64,000 nucleotides of DNA, from positions 1 to 64,000 of the forward strand of contig NZ_JBLTYX010000017.1 in NCBI RefSeq assembly GCF_048066115.1, in the 5' to 3' direction. Position numbers and translations under genes: made by a program. The notes beneath the pieces are model-generated. The model was not told the DNA's origin. It searched no databases and saw only the letters and a list, made by a program, of their open reading frames with translations. Below, one piece after another: positions 27,752 through 35,149 of the stretch (the first letter of the stretch is position 1; each line of letters starts with the position of its first letter). The DNA comes from Niveispirillum sp048066115 (GTDB lineage: Bacteria > Pseudomonadota > Alphaproteobacteria > Azospirillales > Azospirillaceae).

Positions 27752-28465
27752 TCAAACCTTGCCCAGCGCCTTCAGCGCCACCGGCCCCATGGCCAGGTAT
27801 CCGTCGCGGTTGGGATGCACCGCATCCTTGCCCAGCGCCGCCTTCAGCCCCTTGTCCACATCGGCCAGCACCGGCCAGTAATCGATGTAAGTGTGGCCGT
27901 CGCGCCGGCAGAACCCGGCGATCCATTCATTCAGCGCCAGGATGCGCTCCGTCGGATCGCCCACCGACTTGCGCCAATAGATGTCACGGGCCGGCGGCAC
28001 TGAGCCCATGAAAACCTTCATCCCCGCCGCCCGGGCCAGCGCCACCATGGCGGCCAGATTGTCCTGGGTCAGCTTGGCATCATAGGTCCCGGCATTTTCC
28101 GCCACGTCATTGGTACCGGCCAGGATATGCACGGCGCGCGGCTGCAACTCCAGCACGTCGGGCACGAAGCGCAGCAGCATCTGCGACGTCGTCTGCCCGG
28201 AAATGCCGCGCCCGATGAAGCCGTTGGCGGGGAAGAACCCACCATCATATTCATCGCGCGCCCAGTTCTCGGTGATGCTGTCCCCTATGAACACCACCCG
28301 CCGCCTGTCGGCCGGCAGCGCCTTGTCGGTGGTGTTCGCGGCCTCATACCGGCTGCGTTTGATCCAGTCCGACGCCTGGAACGGCTCCGCCGCCCCCACC
28401 GGCAGGGCCGACAGCAGCGTCGCGGCGGGAAGCAGGCCAAGAAGGTGACGGCGGGTGGGGTGCAT
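27752..28465 (-). CDS. SGNH/GDSL hydrolase, exported
   Basis: A 237-residue hydrolase. The N-terminus has a Tat-like RRHLLGLLPAATLLSALPVGA signal. Block I is FIGDSITENWA (Ser nucleophile), block II has GRGISGQTTSQML (Gly), block III is LAGTNDVAEN (Asn), and block V is DAVHPNRDGY (Asp/His). These are esterases, often carbohydrate acetyl-esterases. Placement between GH31 and the carboxylesterase suggests removal of O-acetyl groups from the galactosyl side chains of xyloglucan. This is inference. Confidence 0.9.
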   Translation of the reverse strand: MHPTRRHLLGLLPAATLLSALPVGAAEPFQASDWIKRSRYEAANTTDKALPADRRRVVFIGDSITENWARDEYDGGFFPANGFIGRGISGQTTSQMLLRFVPDVLELQPRAVHILAGTNDVAENAGTYDAKLTQDNLAAMVALARAAGMKVFMGSVPPARDIYWRKSVGDPTERILALNEWIAGFCRRDGHTYIDYWPVLADVDKGLKAALGKDAVHPNRDGYLAMGPVALKALGKV

Positions 28466-28527
28466 GGGGACTCCGATGATGTCCGTGGGTTGGGGGATAT
28501 CTTAAACTCATCACACCCTCCTCGCCT

Positions 28528-28599
28528 CCCCCGCGAAAGTCCGGGCTGCGAGGGTTTCAGCAATATCCACCGTCACCCCGGCGGAGGCCGGGGTGACGG
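28528..28599. repeat. Dispersed palindrome, family 1, short copy c with extension
   Basis: The minimal hairpin CCGTCACCCCGGCGGAGGCC (28570-28589) plus mirror spans 28570-28599. It is preceded by CCCCCGCGAAAGTCCGGGCT...GAGGGTTT, which also precedes the copy at 44630 and is found mirrored after the copy at 46157. Confidence 0.85.
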
Positions 28600-28653
28600 T
28601 GGGGAGAGTGGTAACGATGGTGCCCAAGACATTCGCGGAAAGGCACAGCAGCC

Positions 28654-31560
28654 TCACCGCGTCACCACCACCTGCCCCCCTTCATAAACCACCTCGCGCG
28701 TCCCCTTCACCGCGAAATCGGCGGCCTTCGCATCGGCCCCGTCGATCCAGCGCACGCGGATGGTGCGTTTGGCCGCCATGCCGGGGAATGCCCCCTGCCG
28801 TTCCCCGATGGTCAACTCGCCCGCCGCCTGGTTCCAGGTGAACTTGATCCGCGCGAACTCGCCCTTCTCATAGCCGTACGTCGTCCCCTCATCCTCATAG
28901 AGGTCGACACTCCCGTCCGCCCCGGCATAGACATTCAGCAACAGCGATCCATCCTGGCTTTCCGCCGTGGACTGCACCTCCGGCCCCGTGGGGATGATCG
29001 CCCCTTCCCGCACGAACAGCGGAATGCGCGACAGCGGCGCCTCGGCCACCACCTCCTGCCCGCCCGCCACCTTGGCACCCGTATAGAAATCCACCCAGTT
29101 GGCGCCGGCCGGCAGATAGACCGTGCGGCTGGTCGCCCCCTGTTGATAGACCGGCGCCACCAGCAGCGACGGCCCGAACAGATACTGCGTGCCCAGATCC
29201 TTCACCTTGGCATCGGCGGGGAAATCCTGGGCCAGCGCCCGCATGATCGTCCCATCCTTGTGCCAGGTGTCGCCCGCCAGCGTGTAGATATAGGGCATCA
29301 GCCGGTAGCGCAGCTTGGTGTACCAGACCATGGACTTGTAGATGTCCGACCCCTCCGGCGCGATGTTCCAGATCTCGCGCAAGGGGAACTGCCCGTGGCT
29401 GCGGAACAGCGGCGAAAACGCCCCGAACTGGAACCAGCGCAGGTTCAGCTCCCGCCATTCCGCCTGATCGGCGGCCGCCATCGGCTGCGCCTCGAACCGC
29501 TTTTCCAGCGCGAAGCCGCCGATATCCGTGGTCCAGTTAGGCAGACCCGACAGCGACGTGTTGATCCCCGCCGCGATCTGGTGCTCCAGATCGACGAAGC
29601 GCGACACCACGTCCCCGCTCCACACCGCCATGCCATGGCGCTGCTGCCCGGCAAAGCCCGATCGGGTCAGGATGAAGCTGCGCTGCCCGCCATCATCGCG
29701 CCGCTCCCCGTCATAGACCGCCTTGGTCTGCATCAGGGGGTAGGAGTTGAACATCGCCGCCCCCGGCCCCATCGCCGTGGGCCCGATGCGCAGCTTCACC
29801 TCCTCGATCGGCAGGTTGGAATGGACATCGGGTTCGCTATTGTCCAGCCACCAAGCATCGACCTTCAGCACGTTCAGCTTGTCGCGCATCTGCCGCCAAT
29901 AGATGTCGCGCGCCTCCGGACTGTACGGGTCGTAATGGGCGTTCAGGTACCCGTCGCCGATCCAGTCGCGCTCCCCCTTCTCGACATTGCGGCGATAGAT
30001 GTAGCCCTTGGCGTCCAGCTCCTTGTAATGCGCCGTCTCCGGATAGAATTTCGGCCAGACGGAGATCATGAAGCGGGCATTCAGCTTGTGGACCTGCTCC
30101 ACCATGCCGGCCGGATCGGGGAAGCGCGCCTTGTCGAAATCATGGCTGCCCCAGGCATCCTCGGGCCAGTAGTTCCAGTCCAGCACGATATTATCCAGCG
30201 GAATGCCGCGCTTGCGGTATTCCTTGACGGTATCCACCACCTCGGCCTGGGTCTTGTACCGTTCCCGGCTCTGCCAGAACCCATAGGCCCAGCGCGGCAG
30301 CAGCACCGATTTGCCGGTCAGCTGCCGGTACCCGGCGATGACCCCGTCGATATCGTCCCCGGCGATGACGTAATAATCCAGCGCATTGGCCACTTCCGAC
30401 GACAGGGTCAAAGCGTGGCGCTCATCCGCCGGCAGCGGGTCCTGATGGCCGACACCGATATAGCCGCCATCGGGCTGCCATTCGACGCGGATGTCATGCT
30501 GCTTGCCGGCCTCCAGCGCGACCTCGAAATTATGGAACCAGGGGTTCCAGTTCTGGCGCCAGCGATGGATGACCTCCTTGCCATCCACGAACACGGTGGC
30601 ATAGCCGCTGGAATAGAGCTGGAACTTGTGCACGCCGGCCTTGTCGGTGCTGACCTTGCCCTCCCAGGTCACCTTCTGGCCCGGCGTGTCGCGGGTCTTG
30701 TCCGGCCGGCGGGTCCCCCCTACCTCCGCCGGCCAGTTGGCCAGATCATCCAGGTCTCGCCAGTCGATCTTGCTCTCCCGGCGTACCAGCTTGGCCTCGC
30801 CATCCCTGGTATAGGTGGCGGTCAGCGCCCCTTCCTTGCCCTGCGCATCGAACAGCTTCAGCGACCCGTCCAGATCGGCATAATCATGCGGCACGCCGAA
30901 CCGGGTGATGGAATTATTGTCCCACAGCAGTCCGTAATTGCGGCTGGACACGACGAAGGGAACCGCGATGTCCATATTATGCTGCGCCAGCCGCAGATCC
31001 TCGCCATTCCAGTCCAGCACCCCGTTCTGGTGCTGCCCCAGCCCATAGAATGCCTCGTCCGTGCCGGGATTGAAGCTCTGGGTGATGGTGTAATAGTCGC
31101 GGTCCAGCACCTTCACCGGTGCAATGGCACCCCGGTCCTTCTCCGCCAGCAATTCCTTGCCGTTCTTGTCCAGGAAACGGACCGCGCCCGTGACCAAGGT
31201 CAGTTCAGCGGTCAGGGCCGGGGTCTTCAGGCGAGCCACCTTGCCGTCCTCCGGCAGCTCCACCGTAAACCCACCCTTGACCGGCCCCGCCACCACCATC
31301 AGGCTGGCGGGGATGTCCAGGCTGTCGGTGGCCACTGCCGTGACGCGGATGGTCCGGTCATTGATCACTTGCAAGCGCAGTTTCCTCACCGGCCCCGACG
31401 AGAAGGTGGCGACCAGCCCGTCCTCGGTCCCCATCACAGTTCTCGACGCCACGATCTTCATCGCCTCGTCGTTGCCGGATTGGACCCCACCGTCGCAACC
31501 GGCCAGCAGCAACAGCGGCAGCAGGACCGCGCAGGGCCCCATCATGGATCGGAAAGTCAT
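28654..31560 (-). CDS. GH31 alpha-xylosidase with PA14 insert, lipoprotein
   Basis: A 968-residue glycosidase. The lipobox LLAGC anchors it to the membrane. The N-terminal beta-domain is interrupted by a PA14 domain at roughly residues 270-390 (FQLYSSGYATVFVDGKEVIHRW). The catalytic barrel has the nucleophile Asp in DAWWLDNSEPD (about residue 573). The GH31-plus-PA14 layout is that of Cellvibrio Xyl31A, an alpha-xylosidase that removes the non-reducing-end xylose from xyloglucan oligosaccharides. Neighbouring GH35 and TonB-receptor genes repeat the Cellvibrio order of functions. It would act in the periplasm or at the outer membrane. Confidence 0.92.
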   Translation of the reverse strand: MTFRSMMGPCAVLLPLLLLAGCDGGVQSGNDEAMKIVASRTVMGTEDGLVATFSSGPVRKLRLQVINDRTIRVTAVATDSLDIPASLMVVAGPVKGGFTVELPEDGKVARLKTPALTAELTLVTGAVRFLDKNGKELLAEKDRGAIAPVKVLDRDYYTITQSFNPGTDEAFYGLGQHQNGVLDWNGEDLRLAQHNMDIAVPFVVSSRNYGLLWDNNSITRFGVPHDYADLDGSLKLFDAQGKEGALTATYTRDGEAKLVRRESKIDWRDLDDLANWPAEVGGTRRPDKTRDTPGQKVTWEGKVSTDKAGVHKFQLYSSGYATVFVDGKEVIHRWRQNWNPWFHNFEVALEAGKQHDIRVEWQPDGGYIGVGHQDPLPADERHALTLSSEVANALDYYVIAGDDIDGVIAGYRQLTGKSVLLPRWAYGFWQSRERYKTQAEVVDTVKEYRKRGIPLDNIVLDWNYWPEDAWGSHDFDKARFPDPAGMVEQVHKLNARFMISVWPKFYPETAHYKELDAKGYIYRRNVEKGERDWIGDGYLNAHYDPYSPEARDIYWRQMRDKLNVLKVDAWWLDNSEPDVHSNLPIEEVKLRIGPTAMGPGAAMFNSYPLMQTKAVYDGERRDDGGQRSFILTRSGFAGQQRHGMAVWSGDVVSRFVDLEHQIAAGINTSLSGLPNWTTDIGGFALEKRFEAQPMAAADQAEWRELNLRWFQFGAFSPLFRSHGQFPLREIWNIAPEGSDIYKSMVWYTKLRYRLMPYIYTLAGDTWHKDGTIMRALAQDFPADAKVKDLGTQYLFGPSLLVAPVYQQGATSRTVYLPAGANWVDFYTGAKVAGGQEVVAEAPLSRIPLFVREGAIIPTGPEVQSTAESQDGSLLLNVYAGADGSVDLYEDEGTTYGYEKGEFARIKFTWNQAAGELTIGERQGAFPGMAAKRTIRVRWIDGADAKAADFAVKGTREVVYEGGQVVVTR

Positions 31561-31633
31561 GCGTTGTTTTCTCCCTGTCGCGGGCGTTGGCGCCCGATCG
31601 AACTGCCAAAACTCATCATCTCAACTGCATTTT

Positions 31634-31730
31634 CCGTCATCCCGGCGAAAGCCGGGACCCAGGGGCCAAAGGATCGAACCGCGAAGCTGCGTTGATCGAC
31701 GCTGCCGACAGGCTTTCGCCGGGATGACGA
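31634..31730. repeat. Dispersed palindrome, family 1, copy d
   Basis: CCGTCATCCCGGCGAAAGCC and a mirrored right arm. The right inner arm (GGTCCC...) has been lost, leaving an asymmetric copy. It lies between GH35 and GH31 genes of one transcription run, so it would be transcribed as an mRNA hairpin. Confidence 0.88.
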
Positions 31731-31747
31731 GAGAGAAGGACATCTGA

Positions 31748-33370
31748 TCACTCCACCTTCATCGGATACGTCCCCAAGGTGACCCGCAGGATCTGCGCGC
31801 GGTCGGTCAGGTTCAGTCCGTAATCCGTCTGGTCGCCGTTCCAGACGCGATCCACGACCCAGGCGCCCTCGACAAATCGCCCTTCCTCCACCCGGTCATA
31901 GATGCGGCCGCGACCGTCGCGCGTGGTCTGGAAATCCACCCGCGCATGCATGCCGGTGATCAGGTAATCGTCCTTGCCCATCTCGATCACGACCGCCCCG
32001 CCCTTGGGCGTGGGATTGCCGGGCGGCTTGTCCATGCCGAACTGGCCGAGCCCGTAGGACAGTTCCACCTTCCAGGGTGCCGCGCCCAGGGCGATCACCT
32101 CGCTATGCGCGGCCTCCGGTTCCGCACCGCCCCAGACCTTGCCCTTCAGGCTCTGTTCGGCGATCAGGCCGGCGATGGGGCCGACGGTGCGATAGGCCAG
32201 GGCAAAGGGCGCCAAGGTTTCCGGGGTGATCTTCTCCGCCCCCAGCGGCGCGTTGGCATAGCCGGTATAGTCCAGCCCGAACGGGCTGAACCCGATCCCC
32301 TGCCGCCCCAGCAGGGCGAACAGATACCGCGCATAGACCGCTTTGCTGCCCATCTCCGCCACCATCAGGGCATTGTCGGGCCGGCCATATTGTTCCAGCG
32401 TCTTGGTATAGGGGGCGTAGGCGTCCATGTAGATGTCGGGCGCCAGGAAATCGATATGCGGGGCGGCGGCCTTCCAGACATCCAGCACGTTCCAAGTCGG
32501 CCCGCCGGCGGAATAGGTGTAGGGGTCCTGATCCTTGAACGGGTCGCGGAGCGCCGCATTCACATACAGGGGCAGGTCGTATTCCCGCTTGCCCGCCGCC
32601 GCCACCGCATCCACGAAGCGGCCGATATGCCAGGCATGGAAATACTCGTCGGCATCCTTGCCGAACACGTTCGCCCAGGTGCCCGGCTTCTTGCCCATGG
32701 CCTTCACCAGTTCCGCGGGCACCGCCCCCTGGAACAGCTTCTCCGCGTCCTTGCCATGGTCGCGGATGGCGCCATAGGTGCCGACCTCGTTCTCCACCTG
32801 CACCATGATCACCGTACGCTGGGCGTCCACCTTCTTCAGATGGCGCATGAAGGCGGCAAACGCCTTGCTGTCCGCCGCCAGCGTTTCCGTGCCATGCGGC
32901 GACAGGGAATTGCGGATGATGCCCCCGGATTCCACCACCCGCGGAAACCGGTCATTATCCAGCTTCACCCAGGACGGCGCGTAATTGGGGCCGTTATTCT
33001 TCCAGGTCGCGAACCAGAGCGGGATCAGCCGCACCTTGTTGGCGCGGGCCTGTTCCAGCAGCGTATCGACGAAGGAGAAATCGAACTCCCCCTCCTTGGG
33101 CTCCACCTGCTCCCAGGCGATGGGCACCTGCACGGTGTTGGCACCAACTTCCTTCACCGCCGGCCAGACCATCGGCAGGGTGGCGGGATAATTGCTGGAA
33201 TTATTGACCTGCGCCCCCAGGATCAGGAACGGCTTGCCATCGACCAGCAGGGCATGCCGCCCCTTCTCCGTCACCATCTTCGGCAGCGGCGCCTCGGCAA
33301 GGGCTGGCGCCCCCAAACTCAGGCCGACAAGGACAACCGCCAGCAGGCGGCAGAATCTCACAATCAACAT
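31748..33370 (-). CDS. GH35 beta-galactosidase
   Basis: A 540-residue exported enzyme with a signal peptide (FCRLLAVVLVGLSLGAPALAE). The GH35 barrel begins with LLVDGKPFLILGAQVNNSS. The acid/base Glu lies in QVENEVG (about residue 195) and the nucleophile Glu in MVAEMGSK (about residue 339). It is of the short Bgl35A type that removes beta-1,2-galactose from xyloglucan L side chains. The start at 33370 places the signal peptide correctly; a longer frame exists to 33409. It is 17 bp from the halogenase-like gene upstream. Confidence 0.92.
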   Translation of the reverse strand: MLIVRFCRLLAVVLVGLSLGAPALAEAPLPKMVTEKGRHALLVDGKPFLILGAQVNNSSNYPATLPMVWPAVKEVGANTVQVPIAWEQVEPKEGEFDFSFVDTLLEQARANKVRLIPLWFATWKNNGPNYAPSWVKLDNDRFPRVVESGGIIRNSLSPHGTETLAADSKAFAAFMRHLKKVDAQRTVIMVQVENEVGTYGAIRDHGKDAEKLFQGAVPAELVKAMGKKPGTWANVFGKDADEYFHAWHIGRFVDAVAAAGKREYDLPLYVNAALRDPFKDQDPYTYSAGGPTWNVLDVWKAAAPHIDFLAPDIYMDAYAPYTKTLEQYGRPDNALMVAEMGSKAVYARYLFALLGRQGIGFSPFGLDYTGYANAPLGAEKITPETLAPFALAYRTVGPIAGLIAEQSLKGKVWGGAEPEAAHSEVIALGAAPWKVELSYGLGQFGMDKPPGNPTPKGGAVVIEMGKDDYLITGMHARVDFQTTRDGRGRIYDRVEEGRFVEGAWVVDRVWNGDQTDYGLNLTDRAQILRVTLGTYPMKVE

Positions 33371-33387
33371 CTCTGCTCCTGTCGGGC

Positions 33388-34899
33388 TCAGGCGGCGGCG
33401 GCCCGGCAATGGCGGTTCAGGAAGGCGCGGTGGCCCGGCATCGCGGCGATGGACCGGTTGACATGGTCCAGGTTACGCGCCAGGCGCTGGCGCATCTCCG
33501 CCTCGGGCAGCACATCGGCCATCGGGTCGTACGCCACCGGGTGCACCCCCTGGCCCAGGAACACCGCCACCCAGCTGGCCTCGGAGAACAATTGCCCGTC
33601 AAACCGCGCCACCCGCCCACGCGCCCGGAACAGGTCCATCTTGTGGCGCAGGCTGTCGGGGATGGCCATGGTCCGGCAATAGTTCCAGAAGTCGGAATCG
33701 TCCCGCTCCGTGGCGTGGTAATGCAGGATCAGGAAGTCGCGGATCTGCTCATATTCGATCTCCGACAGCCGGTTGAACTCGTCCCGCGTCGCCGGATCGC
33801 GCACATCGGTGGGCATCAGGGCCAGCAGCCGGAACAGGGCCGTCTGCACCAGATGGATCGACGTACTTTCCAGCGGTTCCATGAACCCGCCGGCCAGCCC
33901 GATCCCCACGACATTGCGCACCCACGCCTTCTCCCGCCGCCCGGCGGTGAAGCGCAGGGGGCGCGGGTCGGCCAGGACCTTGCCATCCAGATTGCCCATC
34001 AGGATGGCTTCCGCCTCCGCGTCATCCATGAAGGCCGATGAATAGACATGGCCATTGCCGATCCGGTGCTGCAGCGGGATGCGCCATTGCCAGCCCGCCG
34101 CATGCGCCGTGGACCGCGTATAGGGCGTGATCTCGTCCGTTCCCACGCACGGCACGGCCAGCGCGCGATCGCACGGCAGCCAGCGGCTCCAATCCCGGAA
34201 TCCCACGCCCAGCGTCTGGCCCAGCAGCAGCGACCGGAAGCCCGAGCAATCCAGGAACAGGTCGCCCTCGATCATGGTCCCGTCGGCCAGGTCCAGGGTC
34301 GTGACATACCCGTCCTCGGCACGCTGCCTAACGCCCACGATCCGCCCCTCCACCCGCCGCACGCCCAGCTTCACGGCGAAATCGCGCAGATACGCGGCAT
34401 AGAGCGAGGCATCGAAATGATAGGCAAACGACAGGACAGGCGCCCCTGTCGGCCCCTGCGGGATCTCCGGCGCGAACTTGCCGGCCCGCGCCGCGGCGAT
34501 GGCCGGGCAATAGTCGCCGATATCCGTGCCATCCCCCAGCGCGCGCAGGCGCAGCCAGTAATGATGGAAGGACACGGCATCGATATTGCCGCCATAATTA
34601 CCGAACGGATGGATGTAACTGTGGCCCTGCCGGGTCCAGTTGCGGAATTCGATGCCCAGCTTGAAGCTGCCCTGGGTGCGGGCGACAAAGTCGGCCTCGT
34701 CCAGCCCCAGCAGCTGGTTGAAGAACTGGATGGGTGGAATGGTGGCTTCCCCCACCCCCACCGTGCCGATCTCGGCGGATTCCACCAGGGTGATCCGCCC
34801 CAGCCGCCCCTTGGTGGCCTTGGCCAGCAAGGCGGCACTCATCCACCCGGCGGTCCCGCCACCGACGATAACGATGTGATGCTGCTTCTCCGGCATCAT
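33388..34899 (-). CDS. Tryptophan-halogenase-family flavoprotein
   Basis: A 503-residue flavin-dependent halogenase-like protein. It has an FAD loop VIVGGGTAGWMSAALLA, then VGEATIPPIQFFNQLLG, the conserved Lys region GSFKLGIEFRNW (the halogenase catalytic Lys), and WQWRIP, matching the WxWxIP signature that distinguishes halogenases from monooxygenases. It has no signal peptide. Family members often sit next to TonB-dependent receptors in alphaproteobacterial sugar loci. The substrate is unknown, and free tryptophan is not implied. ATG at 34896 is an alternative start; both follow GGGAGGGAAGG. Confidence 0.9.
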   Translation of the reverse strand: MMPEKQHHIVIVGGGTAGWMSAALLAKATKGRLGRITLVESAEIGTVGVGEATIPPIQFFNQLLGLDEADFVARTQGSFKLGIEFRNWTRQGHSYIHPFGNYGGNIDAVSFHHYWLRLRALGDGTDIGDYCPAIAAARAGKFAPEIPQGPTGAPVLSFAYHFDASLYAAYLRDFAVKLGVRRVEGRIVGVRQRAEDGYVTTLDLADGTMIEGDLFLDCSGFRSLLLGQTLGVGFRDWSRWLPCDRALAVPCVGTDEITPYTRSTAHAAGWQWRIPLQHRIGNGHVYSSAFMDDAEAEAILMGNLDGKVLADPRPLRFTAGRREKAWVRNVVGIGLAGGFMEPLESTSIHLVQTALFRLLALMPTDVRDPATRDEFNRLSEIEYEQIRDFLILHYHATERDDSDFWNYCRTMAIPDSLRHKMDLFRARGRVARFDGQLFSEASWVAVFLGQGVHPVAYDPMADVLPEAEMRQRLARNLDHVNRSIAAMPGHRAFLNRHCRAAAA

Positions 34900-35042
34900 C
34901 CTTCCCTCCCAGGTTTTCTGCGCCTTTGCGGCGTCTTCGATAACGGTAACATCACCCGATCCCCCGTTGGAAAAGAAAGCCCGGACCGGCGTCGCCGCCG
35001 GTCCGGAAGTTTTCCAGCCCTGGGAGGGGTCTGGGACTTGTA

Positions 35043-35146
35043 CCACCGGTCATCTTCGATGACCGGTGGAGGCCGGCGACTGCCGGCCCGGCGCTCGTGC
35101 GCCGTGAGCCAAGGGCTCGGATGCGCCCGCCCGGCGCCTGAGGGAA
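35043..35146. repeat. Dispersed palindromic repeat, family 3, copy B
   Basis: A leading hairpin CCACCGGTCATC/GATGACCGGTGG at 35043-35069, then the core GGCCGGCGACTGCCGGCC, a degenerate GCGC hairpin, and CCCGGCGCCTGAGGGAAC. It ends 4 bp from the stop of the TonB-receptor gene (minus strand), so it forms the 3' untranslated region between receptor and halogenase genes. Confidence 0.87.
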
Positions 35147-35149
35147 CGC

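Noticed and set aside
29143..31695. An 850-codon plus-strand frame opposite the GH31 gene
   Set aside because: Composition is Arg/Gln/His/Pro-rich without domains; the GH31 frame is certain.
33388..34899. Halogenase gene as part of a natural-product cluster
   Set aside because: No synthase, carrier protein or tailoring genes are near; all neighbours are glycan-degradation genes.
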